Numbered from the stretch's first letter, positions 1 to 7,877 are shown. The stretch is 15,845 bases of DNA from CAJXTB01 sp047626195 (GCA_047626195.1 JBLHSN010000114.1:1-15845), one strand, 5' to 3'. Notes: generated from the letters alone by a model not told the origin. Program-made: numbers and translations.

Positions 1-410
1 ACCCCGTCTACACCAAGACGGAGCGAAGCGGCGTACTCGAGGCCATCCTTCCAAAGCTGAATCTCGCCGCGACCGTGCAAAACACCCTCCGATTGATGCT
101 GCGGAACAACCGCATGGCTCTGCTGCCAATGGTCATGGAAGAGTTCCAGACCTACGCCGACCAACGCGCCAACCTTGCCCGCGTCGTCGTAGAGACTGCG
201 GAACCGCTGACTCCACAGCTTGAAGCTGAAGTCCGCGCTGCGCTGGAAGCCGTTACCGGAAAGACCGTTCTCATTGAGACTCGGGTCAAGCCTGAGCTAA
301 TCGGCGGCGTTGTCGCCCGAATCGGCGGAAAGGTGTACGACGCATCGGTACAGAGCCGCCTCGCCAATCTTAAGAAAGCCCTGCTTAGTTCGGAAATCTC
401 CGACTTTTAG
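1..410 (+). CDS. atpH: ATP synthase F1 delta subunit, 3' part
   Basis: Delta subunit of the F0F1 ATP synthase, the peripheral-stalk protein (OSCP-like) that ties the b subunits to the top of the alpha3beta3 head. The reading frame is already open at the window edge (first full codon at base 3) and runs for 135 residues to a TAG, so the N-terminal part of the usual ~180-residue protein lies upstream. The C-terminal signature is clear: NNRMALLPMVMEEF, then a helix-strand region with VKPELIGGVVARIGGKVYDASVQSRLANLKK, matching the family's conserved 'ELIGG...G...D.S...RL..L' end. A GTG at 75 is an internal codon, not the start. It is followed by atpA after 72 bp, the standard order. Identification is secure; only the start is missing. 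Confidence 0.95.
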   Translation, partial: PVYTKTERSGVLEAILPKLNLAATVQNTLRLMLRNNRMALLPMVMEEFQTYADQRANLARVVVETAEPLTPQLEAEVRAALEAVTGKTVLIETRVKPELIGGVVARIGGKVYDASVQSRLANLKKALLSSEISDF

Positions 411-431
411 CAGCCCATTCACGGTGGGCTG
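411..431 (+). other. Intercistronic hairpin between atpH and atpA
   Basis: Directly after the atpH stop codon a 7-bp perfect inverted repeat, CAGCCCA / TGGGCTG, is separated by a 7-base loop. There is no T-run after it, so it is not a typical intrinsic terminator. It may be an RNA processing or stability element that separates expression of atpH from atpA, which encodes a subunit needed in three copies. That role is inference. Confidence 0.45.
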
Positions 432-482
432 CCAATCGGCGGGCTCATCATTTCGCATCTCTTCGACCTACTGGAGCTCCCC

Positions 483-2009
483 ATGGACATCCGCGCTGAC
501 GAGATCAGCCAGATCCTAAAGCAGCAGATCAAGGACTTCGAGTCCCGCGTCACCGTCTCTGAGACGGGTACGATTCTCTCTGTTGGTGACGGTATTGCCC
601 GTATTCACGGCCTTGAAAACGCTGTTGCCGGAGAACTCCTCGAGTTCCCGGGCGGCCTCAAGGGCATGGTTCTCAACCTCGAAGAAGACAACGTTGGTGC
701 CGCACTGTTCGGTTCTGACCAAGGCGTTCACGAGGGTGACGAAGTCAAGCGTACCGGCAAGATCGTTGAGGTTCCGGTCGGACCGGGCCTGATGGGTCGT
801 GTTGTTGACGCTATCGGCAACCCGGTGGACGGCCTCGGCCCCATCGTCGCCGTTGAATCTCGTCGCGTCGAGATCAAGGCACCGGGCATCATGCCCCGCA
901 AGTCGGTTCATGAACCGCTACAGACGGGTATCAAGTCCATCGATGCCATGACCCCCGTTGGCCGTGGCCAGCGTGAGCTCATCATTGGTGACCGCCAGAC
1001 CGGCAAGACGGCCGTCGCCATCGACGCCATCATCGCCCAGAAGGTCTTCAAGGACGACCCGAAGAACAAGGTGCACTGCATCTACGTCGCTATCGGGCAA
1101 AAGCAGTCCACCGTGGCCCAGGTTGTCGAGAAGCTCAAGCGCTACGGCGCCATGGAGTACACCTGTGTTGTGACCGCTCCGGCGTCCGATGCAGCCCCAC
1201 TCCAGTTCATCTCGCCGTACACCGGCTGCACCATTGGCGAGTACTTCCGTGACAACGGTCAGCACGCCTTGGTCGTCTACGATGACCTGTCCAAGCAAGC
1301 CGTCGCATACCGCCAGCTCTCCCTGCTCCTCCGCCGTCCACCGGGCCGTGAAGCATACCCAGGTGACGTCTTCTACGTGCACTCCCGTCTGCTAGAGCGC
1401 GCTGCCAAGATGAGTGATGCCATGGGCGCCGGTTCATTGACCGCACTCCCCATCATCGAAACCCAGGGCGGCGACGTCTCCGCGTACGTTCCGACCAACG
1501 TGATTTCTATCACCGACGGCCAGATCTACCTGGAAACTGACCTGTTCAACGCCGGTCAGCGTCCCGCCGTGAACGCCGGTCTCTCGGTGTCTCGCGTCGG
1601 CGGTGCTGCCCAGATCAAGGCCATGAAGGAAGTTGCCGGTTCACTCCGCCTCGACCTCGCCCAGTTCCGTGAGCTGGCCGCCTTCTCGCAGTTCGCCAGT
1701 GACCTCGATGCCGCAACCCAGCAACAGCTGCGCCGTGGAGAACGTCTGATTGAGCTGCTCAAGCAGCCTCAGTACGACCCCATTCCCGTCGAAGTTCAGG
1801 TTGTCCAGCTTCTGGCCGGCAACGAGGGCATCTACGATGACCTCGAAGTCAGCGAAGTCATTCCCTTCGCCACCGCATTGGCGGAGCACTTCCAGGGCAG
1901 CAAGAAGGAGCTTCTCGAAGAGATGCTCCGTCTCGGCACCATGAAGAAGGAAGGCCTGAAGGCTCGGATTGTCGAAGAGACAAAGAGCTTCAAGACCACC
2001 TGGAAGTAG
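483..2009 (+). CDS. atpA: ATP synthase F1 alpha subunit
   Basis: Alpha subunit of the membrane-bound F0F1 ATP synthase; three copies alternate with beta in the cytoplasmic head and carry non-catalytic nucleotide sites. The 508-residue length is normal for bacteria (E. coli 513). Visible in order: N-terminal beta-barrel domain (to about residue 95), Walker A GDRQTGKT at 169-176, the IGQKQSTVAQ segment near 204, Walker B-like LVVYDD around 263-268, the SVSRVGGAAQ motif with Arg371 (the arginine contacting the catalytic site in the neighbouring beta), and a helical C-terminal domain ending near EETKSFKTTWK. The ATG is preceded by a short GGAG at about 472-475, and the N-terminus MDIRADEISQILK begins as in other bacterial alpha subunits. 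It sits between atpH and atpG (30 bp gap). Nothing is abnormal. Confidence 0.98.
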   Translation: MDIRADEISQILKQQIKDFESRVTVSETGTILSVGDGIARIHGLENAVAGELLEFPGGLKGMVLNLEEDNVGAALFGSDQGVHEGDEVKRTGKIVEVPVGPGLMGRVVDAIGNPVDGLGPIVAVESRRVEIKAPGIMPRKSVHEPLQTGIKSIDAMTPVGRGQRELIIGDRQTGKTAVAIDAIIAQKVFKDDPKNKVHCIYVAIGQKQSTVAQVVEKLKRYGAMEYTCVVTAPASDAAPLQFISPYTGCTIGEYFRDNGQHALVVYDDLSKQAVAYRQLSLLLRRPPGREAYPGDVFYVHSRLLERAAKMSDAMGAGSLTALPIIETQGGDVSAYVPTNVISITDGQIYLETDLFNAGQRPAVNAGLSVSRVGGAAQIKAMKEVAGSLRLDLAQFRELAAFSQFASDLDAATQQQLRRGERLIELLKQPQYDPIPVEVQVVQLLAGNEGIYDDLEVSEVIPFATALAEHFQGSKKELLEEMLRLGTMKKEGLKARIVEETKSFKTTWK

Positions 2010-2039
2010 CACTCCCCTCTCCACACCTGTGAGAACCCG

Positions 2040-2930
2040 ATGCCCAACCTGAAGGACATCAAGACCCGCATTTCGTCGGTCAAGAAGACAAAGCAGATCA
2101 CCTCGGCGATGAAACTCGTCGCGGGTGCAAAGCTTCGTCGCGCGACCGAGCGGGCCATGAGTGCACGTCCATACCGTGCTCAGCTCTCCGACGTTCTACG
2201 TCGGGTGGCGGGCAATGTCGGCGACTCGACGAACGAGCCTTTGCTCCAGTCGCGTCCAGACGTGACCAAGATTCTTGTCGCTGTGCTGACGACTGACCGC
2301 GGTTTGTGCGGTGGGTTCAACAGCAACCTTCTTCGCAAGGCCAATCCTTGGTTGAAGGACCGTTCAGCGAGCGGCGTTGACGTCGATGTGGCCGTCTTCG
2401 GTCGCAAAGGTTCCGACTACCTGAAGTCCCGCGGCGTCGCCATTGGCGAACGGACCGTGGACTACGGCAAAGAGGACAAGATGGACCTTGTCCGTCCCCT
2501 CACTGCCAAGATGGTTGCCGGATTCCTCGACGGTACCTACGATGAAGTGTGGATTGTGTTCAACCAGTTCGTGAATGCCCTGGTGCAGGAACCGACCTTC
2601 ACCCGCGTTCTGCCGATCGCCATCGACGACAGCGAAACGGACGCTCCGGCCTCGAACGAAGCGCAATCCCAGATTGAATACCGCTACGAGCCCAGCGCTG
2701 ATGGTGTTCTCAAGGCACTTCTTCCGCTGTACCTGCGCACCCTGATCCTCACTTCCTTCTTGGAGACGGAAGCCGGTGAGCATGCTGCTCGGATGACCGC
2801 CATGGACAACGCGACTCGCAACGCGTCTGACCTCATCGACCGCTTGACCCTCGAATTCAATCGCGCCCGTCAAGCCGCGATTACCACCGAGATCACGGAA
2901 ATCGTGTCTGGTGCCGAAGCGCTCAAGTAG
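2040..2930 (+). CDS. atpG: ATP synthase F1 gamma subunit
   Basis: Gamma subunit, the central rotor shaft of the ATP synthase that couples c-ring rotation to conformational change in the alpha3beta3 head. The 296-residue length is close to the usual 285-300. The first helix is canonical (MPNLKDIKTRISSVKKTKQI followed by TSAMKLVAGAKLRRA), the Rossmann-like middle has LTTDRGLCGGFNSNL at 83-97, and the C-terminal helix has MDNATRNASDLI...FNRARQAAITTEITEIVSGAEAL, the part that inserts into the head. The ATG follows atpA by 30 bp with only a weak upstream purine patch (GTGAGAA), so translation may rely partly on coupling. Downstream is an unusually long, structured gap before atpD. Confidence 0.97.
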   Translation: MPNLKDIKTRISSVKKTKQITSAMKLVAGAKLRRATERAMSARPYRAQLSDVLRRVAGNVGDSTNEPLLQSRPDVTKILVAVLTTDRGLCGGFNSNLLRKANPWLKDRSASGVDVDVAVFGRKGSDYLKSRGVAIGERTVDYGKEDKMDLVRPLTAKMVAGFLDGTYDEVWIVFNQFVNALVQEPTFTRVLPIAIDDSETDAPASNEAQSQIEYRYEPSADGVLKALLPLYLRTLILTSFLETEAGEHAARMTAMDNATRNASDLIDRLTLEFNRARQAAITTEITEIVSGAEALK

Positions 2931-2935
2931 GTCCT

Positions 2936-2953
2936 CTGCCGGTCTGCCGGCAG
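2936..2953 (+). terminator. Terminator-like hairpin inside the atp operon (atpG-atpD gap)
   Basis: A perfect 7-bp GC-rich stem, CTGCCGG / CCGGCAG, with a 4-base loop TCTG lies 5 bases after the atpG stop. T-rich sequence follows (ATTTTAAGTTTCTC at about 2958-2971), but not an uninterrupted T-run directly abutting the stem. It could act as a partial terminator or attenuator, or as a 3' protective structure after RNA cleavage. atpD is essential for the same complex, so complete termination here would need a second promoter for atpD and atpC. Confidence 0.45.
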
Positions 2954-3031
2954 TCCGATTTTAAGTTTCTCAGTTCATCTCATTCACGCGGCGGCCGTCT
3001 GGCCTTCGCAAGACACTTCCAGCCCGCCGTC

Positions 3032-3066
3032 TCTGAAAGCTCATCGCTGACAGCTGATAGCTGGCT
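3032..3066 (+). repeat. Degenerate 7-base tandem repeat ahead of atpD
   Basis: Five consecutive heptamers are readable in the atpD leader: TCTGAAA, GCTCATC, GCTGACA, GCTGATA, GCTGGCT, with consensus GCTGAHA. Units three and four are the best match to each other (one difference). The array also creates CAGCTgatAGCTG, a small inverted repeat at 3052-3062, 5 bases either side of GAT. It ends 2 bases before the AAAGGAG ribosome binding site of atpD. Short heptamer arrays are known as dispersed intergenic elements in some bacterial genomes; whether this one is dispersed cannot be judged from the window. Confidence 0.5.
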
Positions 3067-3068
3067 CC

Positions 3069-3075
3069 AAAGGAG
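3069..3075 (+). promoter_or_regulatory. Strong ribosome binding site of atpD
   Basis: AAAGGAG, 6 bases before the ATG, is nearly the full anti-Shine-Dalgarno complement. It is clearly stronger than the sites before atpA and atpG. It fixes the atpD start and suggests atpD translation is initiated independently rather than coupled to atpG, from which it is separated by 151 bp. Confidence 0.8.
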
Positions 3076-3081
3076 CCCATC

Positions 3082-4524
3082 ATGGAAAGCACCCACGGTG
3101 TCATCAAGCAGGTCATGGGACCTGTTGTCGACGTTGAGTTTCCGCCCGGTCATCTGCCCGACCTCTTGACCGCTCTGCGTCTCAACAATCCGGCCATCGA
3201 CGATTCCGGTACGGAAAACCTCACCCTTGAGGTCGCTCTGCACCTCGGTGAGAACACCATCCGCGCCATCGCCATGGACGTCACCGATGGTCTGTCCCGC
3301 GGCATTCACGTGCGTGACACTGGCGGTCCCATCGCCATGCCAGTTGGTAAGGGAACGCTCGGCCGCATCCTCAACGTCATCGGCGAGCCCGTTGACGAGC
3401 TCGGCCCGCTGACCACGACCGAGACCCGCCCCATCCACCGTGCACCTCCTGGGTTCACCGAGCAGTCGACCGTCGTCGAAATGTTCGAGACGGGCATCAA
3501 GGTCATTGACCTTCTCGCTCCGTACACTCGCGGCGGAAAGATTGGCCTGTTCGGCGGTGCCGGCGTTGGTAAGACCGTTCTCATCCAGGAACTCATCAAC
3601 AATGTTGCCAAGACTCACGGTGGTTACTCCGTGTTTGCTGGCGTTGGCGAGCGTACCCGTGAAGGAAACGACCTCTGGCACGAAATGGCAGAAGCCGGCG
3701 TTCTCACTCCTGGTGACAGCGAAAAGTCCAAGGCCGCTCTTATTTACGGCCAGATGAATGAGCCGCCGGGAGCCCGTGCCCGCGTCGCTCTGTCGGCGCT
3801 GACCATCGCGGAATACTTCCGAGATGAGGAAGGCCAGGACGTTCTGTTGTTCGTCGACAACATCTTCCGCTTTACCCAGGCCGGTTCCGAAGTGTCCGCG
3901 CTTCTCGGCCGCATCCCGTCTGCCGTTGGCTACCAGCCGACTCTCGGCACCGAGATGGGTATGCTGCAAGAGCGAATCACCACGACGACCAAGGGCTCGA
4001 TTACGTCCGTCCAGGCTGTTTACGTGCCTGCTGACGACCTGACTGACCCGGCTCCGGCCACGACCTTTGCTCACTTGGACGCGACCACGGTTCTGAACCG
4101 CAAGATCTCCGAGAAGGGCATCTACCCGGCCGTGGACCCGCTGGACTCCAGCTCGCGAATCCTAGACGCCGAAATCCTTGGCCAAGAACACTACGACACC
4201 GCTCGTGCCGTTCAGCAGGTTCTTCAGCGCTACAAGGAACTCCAAGACATCATCGCCATCCTCGGGATGGACGAGCTGTCGGATGACGACAAGCGAGTGG
4301 TTGAGCGCGCACGTAAGATCGAGCGTTTCCTCTCCCAGCCCTTCGACGTTGCCCAGGTCTTCACCGGATTCCCCGGAATCCAGGTGTCCAAGGCCGAGTC
4401 GGTTCGTGGCTTCAAGGAAATCCTTGAAGGCAAGCACGACAACCTGCCCGAGAACGCCTTCTACATGGTCGGTACCATCGACGATGCTATCGCTAAGGCC
4501 AAGAAGATGGCTGAGTCCGCGTAA
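3082..4524 (+). CDS. atpD: ATP synthase F1 beta subunit (catalytic)
   Basis: Beta subunit, the catalytic ATP-making and ATP-hydrolysing subunit of F0F1 (three copies in the head). The 480-residue length is usual (E. coli 460, many bacteria 465-485). Visible: N-terminal barrel starting GVIKQVMGPVVDVEFPPG, Walker A GGAGVGKT at 158-165, GERTREGND with catalytic Glu190 and Arg191 (equivalent to the E. coli E181/R182 pair), MNEPPGAR around 225-232, Walker B LLFVDN at 255-260, followed by IFRFTQAGSEVSALLGRIPS and the C-terminal DELSD of the DELSEED-type loop (here DELSDDD, around 395). The ATG has a strong SD. It follows atpG after a long, structured leader and precedes atpC by 29 bp. Confidence 0.98.
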   Translation: MESTHGVIKQVMGPVVDVEFPPGHLPDLLTALRLNNPAIDDSGTENLTLEVALHLGENTIRAIAMDVTDGLSRGIHVRDTGGPIAMPVGKGTLGRILNVIGEPVDELGPLTTTETRPIHRAPPGFTEQSTVVEMFETGIKVIDLLAPYTRGGKIGLFGGAGVGKTVLIQELINNVAKTHGGYSVFAGVGERTREGNDLWHEMAEAGVLTPGDSEKSKAALIYGQMNEPPGARARVALSALTIAEYFRDEEGQDVLLFVDNIFRFTQAGSEVSALLGRIPSAVGYQPTLGTEMGMLQERITTTTKGSITSVQAVYVPADDLTDPAPATTFAHLDATTVLNRKISEKGIYPAVDPLDSSSRILDAEILGQEHYDTARAVQQVLQRYKELQDIIAILGMDELSDDDKRVVERARKIERFLSQPFDVAQVFTGFPGIQVSKAESVRGFKEILEGKHDNLPENAFYMVGTIDDAIAKAKKMAESA

Positions 4525-4553
4525 TCGCTCATTGAGCGGCAAGGGAGCCTGTC

Positions 4554-4949
4554 ATGGCTGATCTTCATATTGACATCGTCACACCTGAGAAGAGTATCTT
4601 CTCAGGCTCCGCGACTGAAATTCGAGTCCCTGGTTGGTTGGGTGAGTTTGATGTCCTTCCCGGACACGACCTCTTCCTGTCCCTCGTGCGTGGGGGTCTT
4701 CTGACCGTCTCCGCCGGTGGAACCGAGCACAAGTTCGTGGTTGGCCGCGGCTTCGCCGAAGCTGGCCCGGACCAAGTCTCGGTCTTGGTTGACTCCGCGA
4801 CTCCAATCGCGGACGCCGACCTCGCGAGCGCCGCATCCGACTTGGACGCTGCTGAAGGGACTCTCACGAGTACCGCTCAGGGCTCCGCAGAGTGGACCCA
4901 GGCCGAAGAGGCCGCCGAGCTCGCTCGGGCGCGGATGAGTGCTCGCTAG
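4554..4949 (+). CDS. atpC: ATP synthase F1 epsilon subunit
   Basis: Epsilon subunit, at the foot of the rotor shaft, where it links gamma to the c-ring and in many bacteria inhibits ATP hydrolysis through its C-terminal helices. At 131 residues it is family-sized. The N-terminal beta-sandwich is recognisable from LHIDIVTPEKSIFSGSATEI and GEFDVLPGHDLFLSLVRGG, corresponding to the usual 'GE..VLPGH..L...L..G'. The C-terminal part (about residues 87-131) is alanine- and acid-rich and helical, as expected for the helical hairpin. The start is supported by AAGGGAG about 6 bases before the ATG. It is the last gene of the operon; a terminator follows about 40 bp later. Confidence 0.95.
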   Translation: MADLHIDIVTPEKSIFSGSATEIRVPGWLGEFDVLPGHDLFLSLVRGGLLTVSAGGTEHKFVVGRGFAEAGPDQVSVLVDSATPIADADLASAASDLDAAEGTLTSTAQGSAEWTQAEEAAELARARMSAR

Positions 4950-4962
4950 TACCAACGGTACT
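4948..4962 (+). other. Small inverted repeat overlapping the atpC stop
   Basis: AGTACC-AAC-GGTACT is a perfect 6-bp inverted repeat with a 3-base spacer that begins inside the atpC TAG stop codon. It could be a tiny RNA hairpin or a protein binding site. It lies 30 bp before the terminator, so it is more likely a 3'-UTR feature than a katG operator. No function can be assigned. Confidence 0.3.
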
Positions 4963-4990
4963 GAACGCGCTTCGTCGCACAACTGAAACG

Positions 4991-5028
4991 CCCGGTTCTC
5001 ATAATGAGACCCGGGTATTTCTGTTTTT
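4991..5028 (+). terminator. Intrinsic terminator of the atp operon
   Basis: A 12-base arm CCCGGTTCTCAT pairs with ATGAGACCCGGG with one internal mismatch (T opposite C) around a minimal loop, and is followed by TATTTCTGTTTTT. The stem plus T-rich tail, about 40 bp after atpC and before katG on the same strand, is a standard rho-independent terminator and separates the ATP synthase transcript from katG. Confidence 0.85.
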
Positions 5029-5132
5029 AAAGCTGCCTGTCTACGGTGTTGACCGAACCATCGAGCGGTTCACAAGAGTACATCGAGCCAGCACGCACAG
5101 ATATTTCCACTAGGCTGCGCCTCCCCTACTCT

Positions 5133-5136
5133 GGAG
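5133..5136 (+). promoter_or_regulatory. Ribosome binding site deciding the katG start
   Basis: GGAG with a 5-base spacer (TCCCC) before the ATG at 5142. The same arrangement, GGAG then a C-rich spacer directly before ATG, is seen upstream of atpA, which supports this ATG over the upstream in-frame alternative start at 5046. Confidence 0.6.
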
Positions 5137-5141
5137 TCCCC

Positions 5142-7331
5142 ATGTCCACTGGCAAATGTCCCGTCATGCACCCCTCGAACCGCCACACCGCAGCAGGGGC
5201 GCGCTCGAACGCCGGCTGGTGGCCAGAGAATCTCAACCTCGCCATTCTCCATCAGCACTCACCGCTGTCCAACCCGATGGGCAGCGACTTTGACTACGCC
5301 AGAGCGTTCAGCACACTCGACCTAGCCGAGGTCAAGAAGGACCTGTTCGCGCTGATGACGGACTCACAGGACTGGTGGCCGGCGGACTACGGTCACTACG
5401 GCCCGTTCTTCATCCGCATGGCGTGGCACAGCGCTGGCACCTACCGCGTACAAGATGGTCGCGGTGGCTCGTCTGCGGGAACCCTGCGCTTCGCCCCACT
5501 GAACAGCTGGCCAGACAACGGCAACCTCGACAAGGCCCGCCGTCTGCTGTGGCCCGTGAAATCCAAGTACGGCTCCAAGATCTCCTGGGCTGACCTGATG
5601 ATTCTGACGGGCAACTGCGCCCTCGAGTCCATGGGATTCCAGACCTTTGGCTTCGCCGGTGGCAGGGAGGATGTGTGGGAGCCCGAAGGCGACGTGTACT
5701 GGGGACCCGAGAGCGAGTGGATGGGCGACAAACGCTACAGCGGCGACCGCGAGCTCGACAACCCACTGGGTGCAGTCCAGATGGGCCTGATCTACGTCAA
5801 TCCAGAAGGCCCCAACGGCGCCCCCGACCCGCTGGGCTCAGCCCGCGACATCCGCGAGACCTTCAAGCGTATGGCCATGAACGACGAAGAGACCGTAGCC
5901 CTGACCGCCGGTGGACACACCTTCGGCAAAGCGCACGGCGCAGCCAATCCTGAAGACCACATGGGTCCGGAGCCGGAAGGCGCCAACATCGAAGACCAGG
6001 GCCTTGGCTGGGTGAACTCGTTTGGAGCGGGCAACGGTGCGGACACCATCACCAGCGGGATTGAAGGCGCATGGACCCACACGCCGACTACCTGGGACAA
6101 CAGCTACTTTGACGTATTGCTTGGCTACGAGTGGGAACTGACCAAGAGCCCCGCAGGCGCACACCAATGGACACCAACAGCCGCCTCACAAGCCGAGCGA
6201 GCTCCCAGCGCACACGACGACTCCAAGACCGAGCCATTAATGATGACGACCGCCGACATGGCCATGAAGATGGACCCCGCGTACGCCAAAATCTCACAGC
6301 GCTTCCACGAAAACCCACAGGAGTTCGCCGACGTCTTCGCCCGCGCCTGGTTCAAGCTCACCCACCGGGACATGGGCCCCATCTCCCGCTACCTCGGCGC
6401 GGAAGTCCCGACCGAAGAGCTACTGTGGACAGACCCCGTCCCAGCGCATCACGGCGACGTCATCAACGCCGGCGATGTGGTCGGGCTCAAGCAGACACTG
6501 CTGGCCTGTGGCGTGTCCCCAGCGCTGCTCATCAACACGGCGTGGGCATCTGCCTCTACGTTCCGAGGGTCGGACAAACGTGGGGGCGCCAATGGAGCTC
6601 GTATTCGTTTGGCACCCCAAAAAGACTGGGCCGCAAACCAGCCCGAACAGCTCGCAGTCATCCTCGACACTCTCACAACCGTACAGAGTACCTTCAATTC
6701 GTCGTCAGACCGAACCGTCTCCTTGGCTGATCTCATCGTCCTCGGTGGATGTGCCGCGATTGAGAAGGCCGCGCAGGACGCTGGATACCCCACCATCGTC
6801 CCGTTCACTCCGGGTCGCACCGACGCGTCACAGGACCAGACCGATATCGAGTCCGTCGACTACCTGGAGCCCACGTATGACGGCTTCCGCAACTACCTGG
6901 CAGCCGACCAGAACCGAGAAGCCGAAGAGTTACTGCTCGACCGTGCCAACCTTCTGACGCTGACGGCTCCGGAGATGACAGTACTGCTCGGAGGACTGCG
7001 GGTGCTCAACGCAAACAACGACAAAGCATCGCACGGTGTCTTCACCGACCGCCCAGGAACGTTGACCACCGACTACTTTATCAACCTGCTCGACATGGGT
7101 ACCCAGTGGTTCCCACAGAGCGACGCCAACGATTTGTTCGACGGTCGTGACCGTTCCACCGGTAAAATTCACTGGACAGGCACACGGGTCGACCTCATCT
7201 TTGGATCGAACTCACAGCTCAGGGCGGTCGCTGAGCGGTACGCCTGTGACGACGCTGGGGCCGTGTTCGTGGCTAATTTCGTCGCGGCCTGGGACAAGGT
7301 CATGAACCTGGACCGTTTCGATATGCGCTAG
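5142..7331 (+). CDS. katG: Catalase-peroxidase KatG
   Basis: Haem b catalase-peroxidase, a cytoplasmic enzyme that decomposes hydrogen peroxide and also has peroxidase activity. I choose the ATG at 5142 (729 residues, MSTGKCPVMHPSN), which is family-sized and has GGAG 5 bases upstream; the frame is open 32 codons further up but those residues do not resemble KatG. N-terminal half: distal site RMAWHSAGTYR with Arg92, Trp95, His96; Tyr218 (LIYVNPEGPNG) and Met244 (FKRMAMND), which with Trp95 form the Met-Tyr-Trp adduct needed for catalase activity; proximal haem ligand His259 in AGGHTFGKAHG; and SGIEGAWTHTPTTW with Ser304, equivalent by offset to the M. tuberculosis S315 position. The C-terminal half is the degenerate duplicated peroxidase domain (to DKVMNLDRFDMR). 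All catalytic residues are present, so it should be active. It lies alone between two terminator-like hairpins. Confidence 0.98.
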   Translation: MSTGKCPVMHPSNRHTAAGARSNAGWWPENLNLAILHQHSPLSNPMGSDFDYARAFSTLDLAEVKKDLFALMTDSQDWWPADYGHYGPFFIRMAWHSAGTYRVQDGRGGSSAGTLRFAPLNSWPDNGNLDKARRLLWPVKSKYGSKISWADLMILTGNCALESMGFQTFGFAGGREDVWEPEGDVYWGPESEWMGDKRYSGDRELDNPLGAVQMGLIYVNPEGPNGAPDPLGSARDIRETFKRMAMNDEETVALTAGGHTFGKAHGAANPEDHMGPEPEGANIEDQGLGWVNSFGAGNGADTITSGIEGAWTHTPTTWDNSYFDVLLGYEWELTKSPAGAHQWTPTAASQAERAPSAHDDSKTEPLMMTTADMAMKMDPAYAKISQRFHENPQEFADVFARAWFKLTHRDMGPISRYLGAEVPTEELLWTDPVPAHHGDVINAGDVVGLKQTLLACGVSPALLINTAWASASTFRGSDKRGGANGARIRLAPQKDWAANQPEQLAVILDTLTTVQSTFNSSSDRTVSLADLIVLGGCAAIEKAAQDAGYPTIVPFTPGRTDASQDQTDIESVDYLEPTYDGFRNYLAADQNREAEELLLDRANLLTLTAPEMTVLLGGLRVLNANNDKASHGVFTDRPGTLTTDYFINLLDMGTQWFPQSDANDLFDGRDRSTGKIHWTGTRVDLIFGSNSQLRAVAERYACDDAGAVFVANFVAAWDKVMNLDRFDMR

Positions 7332-7358
7332 CCACATCGCGCCGAACATGGAGCACTC

Positions 7359-7398
7359 GCGCCCACCAGCTGCCTAGCGATTGGCAGCTGATGGGCGC
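7359..7398 (+). terminator. Strong hairpin after katG
   Basis: A 16-base arm GCGCCCACCAGCTGCC and its complement GGCAGCTGATGGGCGC form a long GC-rich stem with one mismatch and an 8-base loop (TAGCGATT), 27 bp after the katG stop. The downstream sequence ATTGTACCTTTC is only mildly T-rich, so it may end transcription less efficiently than a classical terminator or serve mainly as a 3' stability structure. Confidence 0.65.
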
Positions 7399-7440
7399 AT
7401 TGTACCTTTCAACGGATCTTGCTGCGTTCCGCCTCGACCC

Positions 7441-7449
7441 TGCTAGATC
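7441..7449 (+). promoter_or_regulatory. Possible extended -10 element before the lipoprotein gene
   Basis: TGC-TAGATC resembles an extended -10 hexamer 35 bp before the lipoprotein ATG. A TTGCTG at 7419-7424 could be the -35, but the spacing of 19 bases is longer than the usual 17. Weak evidence; it is proposed because the katG hairpin upstream implies a separate transcript. Confidence 0.25.
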
Positions 7450-7484
7450 AGCGGACTATGTGCTCGAATTCCTAGGGAATCTCC

Positions 7485-7877
7485 ATGTTATTGCGCCTTG
7501 TTCTGCTGACGTCTGCCCTGTCCCTCGCCGTCGCTTGTGACCCAACGACCCCAACGGGTCCCGTCGCTGACCCGGACACCGAAGCCGATACCGAAGCTGA
7601 TACAACGCCTCCAGACAGCGCGTCCATTCCCTGTCCAGAGAACTGGGACACCGAGTTCCCACCCATGCAAATCGATGCGTGGACCTACGACGGCGAAGCC
7701 GTACTGCTCGCATCACCTGACTGTTGTGACCAGTTCCGCGAGCTGCGCAGCGCCGATACCTGCGAATACATCTGCGCGCCGGACGGCGGATTCACCGGCC
7801 AAGGCGACAGGCGCTGCACCGACTTCTTCGACACCGCCATCTACGGTGAGACCGTCTGGGTCAATCCGAACCCCTAG
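7485..7877 (+). CDS. Small Cys-rich lipoprotein of unknown function
   Basis: The 130-residue product begins with a short hydrophobic signal (MLLRLVLLTSALSLAVAC) ending in a plausible lipobox with Cys18 as the lipidated residue; Ala at position -3 is a less common but accepted choice. After it comes an acidic Thr/Asp/Pro linker (DTEADTEADT) typical of surface lipoproteins in myxobacteria-like genomes. The rest (about 50-130) is a compact domain with six cysteines (PCPENW, DCCDQF, DTCEYIC, RRCTDFF), an even number that suits three disulfides in the periplasm or outside the cell. A motif APDGGFTGQGDRRC recalls small secreted domains but I do not recognise the family. The ATG lacks a clear SD. 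It is convergent with the CBS-domain gene 33 bp away. Confidence 0.75.
   Translation: MLLRLVLLTSALSLAVACDPTTPTGPVADPDTEADTEADTTPPDSASIPCPENWDTEFPPMQIDAWTYDGEAVLLASPDCCDQFRELRSADTCEYICAPDGGFTGQGDRRCTDFFDTAIYGETVWVNPNP

Noticed and set aside
2980..4074. A long open frame on the minus strand opposite atpD (364 codons), with others opposite atpA and the RNB gene
   Set aside because: Each lies fully antisense to a clearly conserved gene, has Gly/Arg/Val/Asp-rich composition produced by codon bias, and shows no recognisable motif.
5049..5077. A katG promoter with TTGACC as -35
   Set aside because: No acceptable -10 hexamer sits 16-18 bases downstream; TAGGCT at 5111 has no -35 either. I cannot place the promoter.
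5046..5141. An N-terminal extension of katG by 32 residues
   Set aside because: The added residues do not resemble KatG, the region holds the terminator-proximal leader, and the ATG at 5142 has a ribosome binding site.
5029..5141. An OxyR, PerR or Fur operator upstream of katG
   Set aside because: No convincing dyad of the right type is seen; regulation by peroxide is likely from the family but is not shown by the sequence.
6131..6730. A 199-codon plus-strand frame inside katG
   Set aside because: It is an out-of-frame shadow, rich in Arg/Pro/Ser; the katG frame is intact across it with conserved residues.
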